Shown: piece by piece, positions 8,412 to 16,413 of the stretch | Position numbering within the stretch: position 1 is the stretch's first letter | Layout of the letters: each line of letters opens with the position of its first letter | NCBI GenBank assembly: GCA_017745595.1 | Contig: WMBV01000040.1 | Location: forward strand, 1-44,243 | Source of the DNA: Bordetella petrii | GTDB taxonomy: Bacteria > Pseudomonadota > Gammaproteobacteria > Burkholderiales > Burkholderiaceae_B | Length of the DNA stretch: 44,243 nt | Direction of reading: 5' to 3' | Program-made: the position numbers and the translations under genes | Notes under the pieces: generated by a model | What the model was told of the DNA's origin: nothing | The model's database searches: none | Seen by the model: the letters and a program-made list of their open reading frames with translations, nothing else

Positions 8412-8867
8412 TCAAAATTTCATCGAGTTGCGATAGACGCGCTCGATGTACTGATACTTGTACTGCGGCGTGCGCGAGTGATAGTGCCCGACACCATCCC
8501 AAAAGCTGCCGCCCGCCTGGTTGATCTCGTAGCGCAGGATGTATGCGCCTGCGCGAACAGACCAACAGAAGTCGTCCGTAATCATCTGGCGCGTCACGCC
8601 AAACTGCGTTTCGAGACGCGTTGCCCACACGGTATTGATCTGCATCGGGCCATAGTCCGCCGTCCCGTTCGTGTTCTTGCTCACCGTGCCGAGGCGGCCG
8701 CCCTCGGTCAGCCAGACGGCCAGCAGCCCACGCACCGGCAGCGTGTAATCGTTCGCGGCCTGAACAACACATGCCGGCACGGCCACGACGCCGGCTGTTG
8801 CAGACGCATGCGCTATATGCGCGACGGCCATCAGGCCGACGGCGGCACTGACTCGCTTCAAAAGCAT
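8412..8867 (-). CDS. Lytic transglycosylase, exported (PilT/VirB1-like)
   Basis: A 151-aa protein with a signal peptide (cleavage likely after AHA, about residue 22) and an SLT-like fold. The likely catalytic Glu is in WLTEGG, followed by the ADYGPMQIN motif and the later GVGHYHS segment, all characteristic of lytic transglycosylases. It should open peptidoglycan for assembly of the transfer channel. It is the first gene of the trb operon. The start at 8867 has AAGGA seven bases upstream, and the operator/promoter region at 8868-9011 lies before it. Confidence 0.88.
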   Translation of the reverse strand: MLLKRVSAAVGLMAVAHIAHASATAGVVAVPACVVQAANDYTLPVRGLLAVWLTEGGRLGTVSKNTNGTADYGPMQINTVWATRLETQFGVTRQMITDDFCWSVRAGAYILRYEINQAGGSFWDGVGHYHSRTPQYKYQYIERVYRNSMKF

Positions 8868-8904
8868 TGGATCGTCCTTTCTCGGTGACTCATAATGCTA
8901 TATA

Positions 8905-8938
8905 CTTTTTTCGTATGGTAGCCATTCTACGGAAAAAG
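8905..8938. promoter_or_regulatory. Shared operator, site 1, between trb and topB operons
   Basis: Inverted pair CTTTTTTCGTA (8905-8915), 12-base spacer, TACGGAAAAAG (8928-8938); ten of eleven arm positions pair. It lies in the 144-base gap between the divergent lytic transglycosylase and topoisomerase genes. TATA-rich words next to it (TATATAC, CATAAT, 8891-8906) are candidate -10 boxes. The half-site words and the exact 12-base spacing recur at 18044, 29960, 39897 and 43266, so it probably binds a plasmid regulator controlling both operons. Confidence 0.65.
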
Positions 8939-9011
8939 AGCAAGCGGCCGAACGAGACGCGATCGGCGTCCTAAGCCGCTTGTAGCCGAGCAACTGAACC
9001 GAGGAAGGAAC

Positions 9012-11474
9012 ATGGGTAAAGCACTGATAGTCGCCGAGAAACCGTCCGTCGCCGCTGACATCGCGAAAGCGCTTGGCGGCTTCACCAAAGCCGACGGGTA
9101 CTTCGAGAGCGACGACGCGATCGTCGCTCCGGCAAGAGGGCATTTGGTGAAACAGACGGTGCCGGTCGCCGACGGCAAAGACATGTGGAAGATCGGCGCC
9201 TTGCCGATCATTCCGGACAGCTTCGAGCTCGAGGTCATCGACGGCTGTACCGCCGAATTCAGCCGGCTGAAAAAGCTGATGGCACGCGACGACGTGGCCA
9301 GCGTCGTCAATGCGTGCGACGCCGGGCGCGAGGGCGAACTGATCTTCCGCCTCATCTACAACAAGGCGGGGTGCCGGAAGCCGACGAAACGCATGTGGAT
9401 TCAATCGATGGTCGCGTCGGCCATACGCAAGGCGCACGACGATCTGCGCCCCGGCGCCGAATTCGACCATCTTTCAGACGCTGCCTTTTGCCGCTCCGAA
9501 GCTGACTGGATTGTCGGCGTCAACGGTACGCGTGCGACGACCGCGTTGCGCGAGCGGCAGACGCAGCGTCGCGAGGTATCACCCGTCGGGCGCGTCCAGA
9601 CGCCAACGCTCGCCATGCCAGTCATACGCGAGCGCGAGATTGCCGCGTTCGTCGCGCGCGATTATTGGGAGATCCACGGCACGTTTCGCGCAGAGGCAGG
9701 CACCTATGTCGCGAAGTGGATCGGCGATGCCGACGGCGGCAGCGATTCGGCAGGCGAGGGCGATGCCGAATCCGAGCAAACCGGCGCACGATGGTTCGAC
9801 AAGGCGAAGGCGCAGGCTATCGTCGATAAATGCAAAGGCGTTGATCCATCGTCCGTGGTGGACGAGTCGAAGCCCGAGGAGCGCCACGCCCCCGCACTCT
9901 TCGACCTGACCGCGCTCCAACGTGAAGCCAACAAACGCTTCAAGTTCTCCGCGAAGAAGACGCTCGACATCGCACAAGCGCTCTACGAGAAGCACAAGGC
10001 CACCACCTATCCGCGCACGGACTCCCGAGCGCTGCCGGAGGACTATCTCGAAACGGCCACGACCACGCTGGCCAGCTTCGCCACGACGCCACTCGATGCG
10101 CATGCGCAGCGCGTCATTGACAACGGCTGGGTACAGCCCGACAAACGTATCTTCAACAACGCCGACATCAGCGACCACTTCGCCATCGTGCCGACGGGCC
10201 AGCAGCCGGACGGTCTGTCCCCTGACGAGCAGAAGATCTATGACCTCGTGTCGCGCCGCTTCATCGCGGTGTTTCATCCGTCGGCGAAATACGAGAAGAC
10301 CGTGCGGACCACCATCGTCGCGGATGAAACGTTCCGTGCCTCCGGCAAGGTGCTGGTCGATCCGGGCTGGCTCGCGGTCTATGGCGACAAGGCTGATGAC
10401 GACGCGACGCCCGCGCTTTGCAAGGTCGCAGATGGCGAGTCCGTCAAAACCGACTCGATCGACCTGAAGGCGTTGCGCACCAAAGCGCCGAAGCGCTACA
10501 CCGAGGCGACGCTTCTGTCGGCAATGGAAAATGCCGGCCGCCAAGTCGAAGACAAGGACATCCGCGCCGCGATGAAGGCCAACGGCATCGGCCGCCCAGC
10601 CACGCGCGCGGCGATCATCGAGGGCCTGCTCGAAGACAAGGACAAGAACGGCAATCCCAAAGAGCCCTACCTTCTGCGCGACGACAACGAGCTCGTGCCG
10701 ACGCCCAAGGGCATGGACCTCATCGCGTTCCTCGAACAGGCTGGCATCGACTTTCTCGTGTCGCCGCAGATGACCGGCGAGTGGGAGCAGAAGCTGCTGC
10801 GCATGGAGAAGGGCGATTACCGCCGCATTGCGTTCATGAGCGAGATCGCTGACCTGTCGACCGGCATGGTCAACACCATCCGCGCGAAACACGGCGAGCT
10901 GCCCGAGCCGGTTGCCAAGGCTCTCGACGCACCGTGCCCGAAATGCGGCGCCGCTGTTCATGTCGACGGCCGCGCGTATCAGTGCAGCGGCTGCGACTTC
11001 AAGGTATGGGGCGAAATCCTCGGCCGGCGGCTCACCGAGGGCGAGGCCAGCAAGCTGCTCGCCGATCGCAAAACCGGTGTTCTGTCCGGTTTCACCAGCC
11101 GCTCGTCGGGCAAGAAATTTTCAGCCGCGCTGAAACTCGACATCGATACCGGCAAGATCGACTTCGAATTCGAGGACCGTGCCGCGCCGGCGTCCAACGG
11201 CGAGGCGAAGCAGCTCAAGGCCAAGTGCCCGAAATGCTCGTCGGCCATCGAAGTGCAGGCATGGAACTACGCGTGTACCGGCTGCGACTTCAAGGTGCGC
11301 ACCGAAATCGCGAGCCGCAAGCTCTCTGCCTCCGACGCCGAGACCCTCATCAGCAAGGGCAAGACGGGTGTGCTTGCAGGCTTCGTCAGCAAGTCGAAAC
11401 GCAAGTTCTCGGCATCGCTGAAGCTCGACGCGAGCAACGGCAGCGTCACGTTCGAATTCGAAGATCGTAAGTGA
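9012..11474 (+). CDS. topB: DNA topoisomerase III
   Basis: An 820-aa type IA topoisomerase, related to the plasmid-borne TopB/TraE enzymes that decatenate or resolve plasmid DNA. The TOPRIM domain is seen from ALIVAEKPSVA (residues 4-14) and NACDAGREGELIFR (about 100-113). The gate and active-site segment is TYPRTDSR with the catalytic tyrosine at 333. The C-terminus holds two zinc-ribbon repeats (CPKC...CSGC about 637-660 and CPKC...CTGC about 738-762), each followed by a topoisomerase C-terminal repeat. AGGAAGGAAC just upstream gives a strong ribosome site. It is the first gene of the plus-strand operon and is divergent from the trb operon. Confidence 0.95.
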   Translation: MGKALIVAEKPSVAADIAKALGGFTKADGYFESDDAIVAPARGHLVKQTVPVADGKDMWKIGALPIIPDSFELEVIDGCTAEFSRLKKLMARDDVASVVNACDAGREGELIFRLIYNKAGCRKPTKRMWIQSMVASAIRKAHDDLRPGAEFDHLSDAAFCRSEADWIVGVNGTRATTALRERQTQRREVSPVGRVQTPTLAMPVIREREIAAFVARDYWEIHGTFRAEAGTYVAKWIGDADGGSDSAGEGDAESEQTGARWFDKAKAQAIVDKCKGVDPSSVVDESKPEERHAPALFDLTALQREANKRFKFSAKKTLDIAQALYEKHKATTYPRTDSRALPEDYLETATTTLASFATTPLDAHAQRVIDNGWVQPDKRIFNNADISDHFAIVPTGQQPDGLSPDEQKIYDLVSRRFIAVFHPSAKYEKTVRTTIVADETFRASGKVLVDPGWLAVYGDKADDDATPALCKVADGESVKTDSIDLKALRTKAPKRYTEATLLSAMENAGRQVEDKDIRAAMKANGIGRPATRAAIIEGLLEDKDKNGNPKEPYLLRDDNELVPTPKGMDLIAFLEQAGIDFLVSPQMTGEWEQKLLRMEKGDYRRIAFMSEIADLSTGMVNTIRAKHGELPEPVAKALDAPCPKCGAAVHVDGRAYQCSGCDFKVWGEILGRRLTEGEASKLLADRKTGVLSGFTSRSSGKKFSAALKLDIDTGKIDFEFEDRAAPASNGEAKQLKAKCPKCSSAIEVQAWNYACTGCDFKVRTEIASRKLSASDAETLISKGKTGVLAGFVSKSKRKFSASLKLDASNGSVTFEFEDRK

Positions 11475-11483
11475 GGAGGACCT

Positions 11484-13916
11484 ATGCAGCTCCCGTTTGA
11501 ACTCGATCCGCAGATCATCCACCACATCATCTACAGCCAGGCCGGCTCGATCGGCAAAGCAATCATTGAGTTGCTGATGAATTCCGTCGACGCGCGCGCC
11601 ACGGCCGTGCGGCTTTCCATGACGAAGGAGGGCTTCGAGTGCTCTGATGACGGCAACGGTTTCGCGAGCCGCGAAGACGTCATTCGCTACTTCGGGCGCT
11701 TCGGCACGCCGCACGAGGAAGGCGATGCGACCTACGGCCGATTCCGCCTCGGGCGCGGCCAGATCATGGCCCATGCCAGCACGATCTGGTGTTCGAACGC
11801 GTGGCAGATGACGGTCGACACGCGCGCGATGGGCTACAGCTACGACCTCGAGCAGCTCGTGCAGACGCTGCCGGGCTGTTCCATCACCGGCCGTTGGTAC
11901 GAGCCGCTCACGGATTCTGAGCTCATGTCGGCCGTGCAGGAAATCCGCGACCTCGTGCGCTACACGCCGGTCAGCGTCGAGCTGAACGGCCGCGTCATTA
12001 CCCGCGATCCCCGAACCGAGCGATGGGATGCGGAAGACGAATTTGCTTGGTATCGCGCGAAGGAAGATGGTGCCGTGTCGATCTACAACCAAGGCGTGCT
12101 GGTGCGACATGACCCCGCGCACATGTGGGGCGCAGGCGGGCTCATCGTCTCGAAGAAGGCAATCGCACTGAATGTCTCGCGTACCGAAATTCTGCGCAAG
12201 ACGTGTCCGGTCTGGAAGGCGATCGCGAAGCAGTTTGGCACGCTGGCCGACGACGTTCGATCGCGACTCGGCGACCACCGCAAGACCGAAGCGAGCCGCG
12301 AGAAGTCGGCTCGCGCGCTGCTCGCCGGCGACCCGAACATCGTGCAGATCTACGAGAAAGAGGAGGTCATCACGCTGCTGCCCGGAAAGCGTAACGTCAC
12401 GATGCAGGCATTCCTGCAGAAATGCCGCTACAGCCACAACAAGCGTCAAGGCAACCGCTTCACGGTCGTCGAGAACGGCTTCGACGTGCCAAAGGGCGAG
12501 GCGATCGCGCGCGAGGGGATCGCAGTCGTTGTTCACCCGAAGACGCTCGAGCGATTCGGTTGCTATAACGCACACGACCTGCTCGATTGTGTCGATCGCA
12601 TCCACGCCAACATCCGCGAGGACGTCGAGAAGAACGGTACCCGTTTTTGGGGACTCGACTCGCTCAAGCTGCCCGAGCTCGTCGCCTTCTCGGCGCTGCG
12701 CGACGCATTCGTCGAGCGAACGGCGCTTGTTACCGAGCGCGATGCGCTGGACAAGGAGGCCCGCCGCGCGTGGACCGCGTTGCGCACGATTCTCCACCAC
12801 TATGCTGCTGTCCTCACCGGCGGCGAACGCCGCTATCACGGCAGCCCCATTGCGAGGGGCGGCAAGTCCTTTCAGATCCTTCTCGGCCAGTCAAACACCG
12901 CCGAGGCGTGGACGGATGGCGACAGCTACATCGCGTTCACCGTCGACGTGGTGAAGCGTCTCAAGACGGTGCCGCTCAAGGCCGCCGCATACATTTTCAG
13001 CTTGATCGAACACGAGGTCGCACACGAAGGCGATAGCCTCGATTGCGGGCACGACGAAGCGTTCTACCAACGCTTCCACGATCTAACCATCAAGTATGCG
13101 CAGGAGCGCCAGTGGTACATGCACGCGTGGCTCATGCGGTACACGACCAGCATGGAAGGCGAGGGCAAACGCGCACGCGGCGAAGCATGGCGCGAGCGCT
13201 ATCTTGTCGATCGCGCGGGCACGGGCCGCACGAAGCGCGGATTGCCACGCGCAATCGACGACGTGGCCACCGAACCGGCCGTCGTGACGCCAGAAGAGAA
13301 CATGGCCTTCATCGACTATCAGAATGCCCGCCTCGTGCAGGCCGGCGTTTGTCCGCCTCCGCCGAACTGGACGGAGGTGCTCGACCGCGCTCGCGCTACC
13401 CAACAGCAGATCGAGGCCGAACTTCGCGCCAAGCGAGAGCGTAAAGAAGCCGAAGACGCCGCCGAGATGGCCGAGATCGACGCGTTCTACGAAGAAATGC
13501 GCCGTGAAGAGGAGGCGGCAAGGCAACGTCTCGCCTTGGTGCTGGGCGTCGATGCCAATGAGATCAGCGGCGAAGCGCTTGACCGCCTCACGGGGCCAGG
13601 ACTTACCGATGACGATGTGCGAGCACTCTGGTCCGAGAAGCCGTGGGCCGAATATGAGCAGCAGTTGTACGGCATGCCCGAGGACTATGAAGACCACGGG
13701 TCGGAGCCCCACGACGTTGAGACCGACACCGATACGGATGAGGAGTCTCCCGACAACGATCCGGCCGCAGTAGAGGCGGGCGCATTCTATCCCCCTGAAT
13801 TGCGCGCACTGATCCAGCCGGGCGAGACGACATGGGCGCTCGAGCGCAACGCCGCGGCGGCCGGTTTCTACCGCGTCGAGGACTATCTGAAATGGCGAGC
13901 AGAGGTGAACTCATGA
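11484..13916 (+). CDS. GHKL ATPase with metallopeptidase-like domain
   Basis: An 810-aa protein. The N-terminus is a Bergerat-fold ATPase: N-box ELLMNSVDA (29-37), G1 box SDDGNGF (54-60) and a G2-like FRLGRGQ segment near 92, as in MutL/Hsp90/gyrase B. The middle is unassigned. At 510-514 there is HEVAH, followed nine residues later by H523 in the word GHDEAFYQRFHDL; HExxH plus a nearby His-Asp before an aromatic stretch is the zinc-site pattern of SprT/WSS1-like metallopeptidases. A charged coiled-coil follows (about 630-690) and the tail is acidic. The start at 11484 has GAGGAGG upstream, nine bases after topB. Function is unknown: a chaperone-like or topoisomerase-partner ATPase coupled to proteolysis is a guess. 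Confidence 0.7.
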   Translation: MQLPFELDPQIIHHIIYSQAGSIGKAIIELLMNSVDARATAVRLSMTKEGFECSDDGNGFASREDVIRYFGRFGTPHEEGDATYGRFRLGRGQIMAHASTIWCSNAWQMTVDTRAMGYSYDLEQLVQTLPGCSITGRWYEPLTDSELMSAVQEIRDLVRYTPVSVELNGRVITRDPRTERWDAEDEFAWYRAKEDGAVSIYNQGVLVRHDPAHMWGAGGLIVSKKAIALNVSRTEILRKTCPVWKAIAKQFGTLADDVRSRLGDHRKTEASREKSARALLAGDPNIVQIYEKEEVITLLPGKRNVTMQAFLQKCRYSHNKRQGNRFTVVENGFDVPKGEAIAREGIAVVVHPKTLERFGCYNAHDLLDCVDRIHANIREDVEKNGTRFWGLDSLKLPELVAFSALRDAFVERTALVTERDALDKEARRAWTALRTILHHYAAVLTGGERRYHGSPIARGGKSFQILLGQSNTAEAWTDGDSYIAFTVDVVKRLKTVPLKAAAYIFSLIEHEVAHEGDSLDCGHDEAFYQRFHDLTIKYAQERQWYMHAWLMRYTTSMEGEGKRARGEAWRERYLVDRAGTGRTKRGLPRAIDDVATEPAVVTPEENMAFIDYQNARLVQAGVCPPPPNWTEVLDRARATQQQIEAELRAKRERKEAEDAAEMAEIDAFYEEMRREEEAARQRLALVLGVDANEISGEALDRLTGPGLTDDDVRALWSEKPWAEYEQQLYGMPEDYEDHGSEPHDVETDTDTDEESPDNDPAAVEAGAFYPPELRALIQPGETTWALERNAAAAGFYRVEDYLKWRAEVNS

Positions 13917-14290
13917 AGCGCTGCGCCATCGCCCTCGCGCTCGTGGCATTGCTCGCGGCTTGCGATCGCAAGCCGCCGGCCGAGACTGCCGAGCAACAGG
14001 GCACCCATCGCGAGGTCCTGCAGGGCTTCCAAGCCACGTTCTATCGCGTCAGCGAAGGCAAGCAGCGGTGGATCGAGGTCGCGATCGCCGTCGACGGCAG
14101 CAAGACGTTCCGCATGCCGGTGTTCTTCTCCGACAATGGGCGACTGGTCCAGGTCAACGACGACGAAGCCCGCGCGCTGATCGACAAGTGGCTCAAGCAG
14201 CGCGCAGCGAATGTTGCCTCCTTCGGGTCAATCGACCCGCAGGTAGGCGGCAACACCCCGTTTCTGGCCATCGACCGCAATTCCCCATAA
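13913..14290 (+). CDS. Small lipoprotein, 125 aa
   Basis: Begins MKRCAIALALVALLAAC, a signal peptide with a lipobox (LLAAC, Cys17), so it should be lipid-anchored. The mature part is short and mixed, with no family I recognise. The start overlaps the stop of the GHKL gene as ATGA, showing translational coupling, which is why this start is chosen over the longer open frame. A role at the envelope linked to the preceding ATPase, or simply entry exclusion or transfer, cannot be told apart from sequence. Confidence 0.8.
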   Translation: MKRCAIALALVALLAACDRKPPAETAEQQGTHREVLQGFQATFYRVSEGKQRWIEVAIAVDGSKTFRMPVFFSDNGRLVQVNDDEARALIDKWLKQRAANVASFGSIDPQVGGNTPFLAIDRNSP

Positions 14291-14300
14291 CGGAGCGACC

Positions 14301-14693
14301 ATGCAAGAACGCGTCTACCTCGATGCTGTACCGGCCTACCACGCGACAGCGCCCGACGGGCGCACGGTGCCGTTCATCGTGTCGCTGCTGCTGCGCGATG
14401 CCGACAACAAACCGCGCATCACGCCAGCCGTCGAGCGATCGATTGACCGCACCATCGACATTACCGGCCGCGAAGGTCTCGCGCTGGCAATCATCGCCGC
14501 TGACGACGAAATGCCGGCCACTGCCCGTCGTTACATCGAGCGGGCAATGGGCATCCCCGGCGCGATCGTGCTGTTTCGGTGCCAGAGCCCCGAAACGGCA
14601 GAGCGTTTGATGCAGCACCTGCATACCGAGTATCAGCTCACGCTCGTTCAAGAACCTGCCGAGCCCCCGCGCGATAAAGAGGGTAGCGTCTAA
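14301..14693 (+). CDS. Hypothetical protein, 130 aa
   Basis: An unrecognised soluble protein beginning MQERVYLDAVPAYHA. It has a beta/alpha pattern with a central hydrophobic stretch (LALAIIAADDE) and an acidic C-terminus. It follows the lipoprotein gene by ten bases and is the last gene before the toxin-antitoxin promoter, whose -35 box begins five bases after its stop. Confidence 0.7.
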   Translation: MQERVYLDAVPAYHATAPDGRTVPFIVSLLLRDADNKPRITPAVERSIDRTIDITGREGLALAIIAADDEMPATARRYIERAMGIPGAIVLFRCQSPETAERLMQHLHTEYQLTLVQEPAEPPRDKEGSV

Positions 14694-14697
14694 GGTG

Positions 14698-14737
14698 TTG
14701 CACGTTAATTGTTAGTCGTGTACTCTAATAACAATTA
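14698..14737 (+). promoter_or_regulatory. Toxin-antitoxin promoter and operator
   Basis: TTGCAC (-35, 14698-14703), a 17-base spacer and TACTCT (-10, 14721-14726) form a good sigma-70 promoter. A perfect inverted repeat TAATTGTTA (14706-14714) / TAACAATTA (14729-14737), centres 23 bases apart, brackets the spacer and -10 box. This is the usual design for autorepression by the antitoxin or the toxin-antitoxin complex. Confidence 0.85.
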
Positions 14738-14757
14738 CCTTGCATCGGGAGATTAGC

Positions 14758-15225
14758 ATGCACACCTTGACCCTTGAGCAGTTGCGGGCCACCACCGACG
14801 CCGGCGGCGTCGCGGGTGTCACGCTCAAAGCGCAGGGCGGCGCCTTCTACGTACAGGTCGACACGCGCAATGGCGGGGAAGCCATTCTCGCGAAGGCCCG
14901 CAGCAGCGAACCGCGCGGTTTCGGCAATCCTGCCCAAGCGCTGACGTTGCTCCGCGGCCTCGGTCTGGCCGTCGGCTCGTTCGACGTGAAGGACTGGAAC
15001 CCCGACGATAGGGAGACGACGCGAACGCGGCCCGATCGGGCTGAAGCCCTGAAGCGAACACACGAAGCGGCCGAACACGATAAGTGGTTCCGCGCGCAGG
15101 TCGAGCAGGGCCTCGCCGAGGCCGACGACCCGAATACGGAGTGGGTGCCGCACGACGTGGTGAAGGATGACATGCAGCGTCAACGCGAAGCGTTGAAGGC
15201 CCGCATCGCAGGCGGCAACAAGTGA
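14758..15225 (+). CDS. Putative antitoxin of a ParE-type system, 155 aa
   Basis: Begins MHTLTLEQLRATTDAGG. The N-terminal part is a small alpha/beta domain and the C-terminal part is helical and charged, ending DMQRQREALKARIAGGNK, a typical toxin-wrapping tail seen in Phd/ParD-like antitoxins. The start at 14758 is preferred over the in-frame ATG at 14740 because GGGAG lies six bases upstream of it. The reading frame overlaps the toxin start (15222), and the operator-bearing promoter is directly upstream. The antitoxin call rests mostly on position. Confidence 0.78.
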   Translation: MHTLTLEQLRATTDAGGVAGVTLKAQGGAFYVQVDTRNGGEAILAKARSSEPRGFGNPAQALTLLRGLGLAVGSFDVKDWNPDDRETTRTRPDRAEALKRTHEAAEHDKWFRAQVEQGLAEADDPNTEWVPHDVVKDDMQRQREALKARIAGGNK

Positions 15226-15512
15226 TGGTGTTGGTATGGACACCGCGCGCTCGTCGCGCTCGCGAAGAAGCAATCGACTATATCGCGGAGGACAACCCGG
15301 TTGCCGCACTTGGCCAACTCGACGAGATCGAACGGCAGACCGACATGCTGATCCAGCATCCCGAAATGGGCCGCCCCGGTCGCGTAGACGGCACACGCGA
15401 GCTGGTCGTCAGCCGCACACCGTTCATCGTCGTCTATCGCGTGAAACCGCGCGCGGGACGAATCGAATTGATCCGCTTTCTGCATGGCGCGCAGCAGTGG
15501 CCGAAGAAGTGA
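15222..15512 (+). CDS. RelE/ParE-family toxin
   Basis: A 96-aa protein with the ParE/RelE superfamily fold signature: WTPRARRAREEAIDYIAEDNP at the start, IQHPEMGRPGR in the middle, then RELVVSRTPFIVVYRV and a C-terminal IELIRFLHGAQQWP. The HGAQQWP ending is typical of ParE toxins, which poison gyrase, rather than of ribosome-dependent RelE. It overlaps the antitoxin gene by four bases. With that partner it should act as a plasmid addiction module. Confidence 0.92.
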   Translation: MMVLVWTPRARRAREEAIDYIAEDNPVAALGQLDEIERQTDMLIQHPEMGRPGRVDGTRELVVSRTPFIVVYRVKPRAGRIELIRFLHGAQQWPKK

Positions 15513-15543
15513 AGCACATCGAACAATCATCGAGAGGATCGAC

Positions 15544-15942
15544 ATGGAACTGAAAGTAAAGGACGCTGCCGGCGAAGTGCGCGCGATTGACATCGATGCG
15601 TGCAACGCTGCGATTGTCGCCGGCACCGACGGCTTCGCCATATCGCTGCTTGACAGTCTCACGGCTGACGAGTGCCGACAGCTCTATCAATGGTGCAACG
15701 ACCAAAGCGCGAATGCGAGCGGCGCAATCGACATAACCGCTTGGCCTGGCTGGAATGACACTGCGGCTCAACAGTTTCAACGTGCCGCTAACAAATGTCG
15801 GAACTACAACATCAATGTCCAGACGATATCGCAATCGTTCGTTCAACTCATTGTAGGAGCACCGTCCAGCGGCAAATCGGTGATGATGAACACGATTTCC
15901 GTGACCGACCCGGCCGCGCCGGAATCGAAGGAGGGCAACTGA
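15544..15942 (+). CDS. Hypothetical protein with isolated P-loop, 132 aa
   Basis: I do not recognise this protein as a whole. Near its C-terminus (about residues 102-117) is LIVGAPSSGKSVMMNTIS, a Walker A motif (GxxxxGKS) with no Walker B behind it and only about 20 residues left. The stretch strongly resembles LISAPPGSGKSVLMNSMNS in the VirB4-like TraU protein of this same window (about residues 498-516). It may be a fragment of a TraU-like ATPase joined to another sequence, or convergent. GAGAGGA precedes the start. It lies between the toxin gene and a small membrane-protein gene. Confidence 0.65.
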   Translation: MELKVKDAAGEVRAIDIDACNAAIVAGTDGFAISLLDSLTADECRQLYQWCNDQSANASGAIDITAWPGWNDTAAQQFQRAANKCRNYNINVQTISQSFVQLIVGAPSSGKSVMMNTISVTDPAAPESKEGN

Positions 15943-15943
15943 C

Positions 15944-16147
15944 ATGAAGGCAGCCGTACAGACGAGCGTCGCGATCGTCGCCCTTCTCGTAGGATTGTTT
16001 TTCTGTTTCGCAGCCGCGCGCGGCTACATGCTGCACAACACCATCGCTTTCAGACCGCTGCTGTTCGGTCTGGTCGACGTGGTTGTCGCATGTGTGTTGC
16101 TGCGCCACGCCTACATGGCCCGCAAGGCCCGGAGCATGACGTTATGA
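15944..16147 (+). CDS. Small inner-membrane protein, 67 aa
   Basis: Two hydrophobic segments (about residues 5-27 and 38-55) joined by a short loop, with a basic C-terminus (ARKARS). No family recognised. The gene starts one base after the preceding stop and its own stop overlaps the next start as ATGA, so it is part of the operon. Confidence 0.7.
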   Translation: MKAAVQTSVAIVALLVGLFFCFAAARGYMLHNTIAFRPLLFGLVDVVVACVLLRHAYMARKARSMTL

Positions 16148-16398
16148 CTACTTGGACTGACGACCAGCTTGCCGATTACGAGTGCGCGCTCGAAACGATC
16201 GGCAACGTAATCGCCTTGAAGGCGCGCGACATCGAAGAGGAAAAGGCGAAGAACGCGCCGGACGTTGACCGGCTCGCCGAACTGCGTCGGCAGCAAGCCG
16301 ACCTCGCCGGGGAGCGCAGCCGCCTGCGCATCGGCGACCACGATGCTGTCGCGCGCGTCATTGAACAATATGGCAGGCTCGTGCGCGCGAGCGCATGA
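16144..16398 (+). CDS. Small helical protein, 84 aa
   Basis: A charged, probably all-helical protein with a heptad-like centre (ALKARDIEEEKAKN, LRRQQADLAGERSRL). No family recognised. The start at 16144 is set by the ATGA overlap with the preceding membrane-protein gene, so the two are translationally coupled and may work together. Confidence 0.7.
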   Translation: MTTWTDDQLADYECALETIGNVIALKARDIEEEKAKNAPDVDRLAELRRQQADLAGERSRLRIGDHDAVARVIEQYGRLVRASA

Positions 16399-16413
16399 CG
16401 ACTTGAGGCCACG

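Noticed and set aside
9579-10961. 460-codon minus-strand frame opposite topoisomerase III
   Set aside because: The plus strand carries clear topoisomerase motifs throughout; the antisense frame is open because of GC-rich third positions.
11121-12839. 572-codon minus-strand frame opposite the topB/GHKL junction
   Set aside because: Covers two real plus-strand genes, has no ribosome site or motif, and is a mirror of their codon bias.
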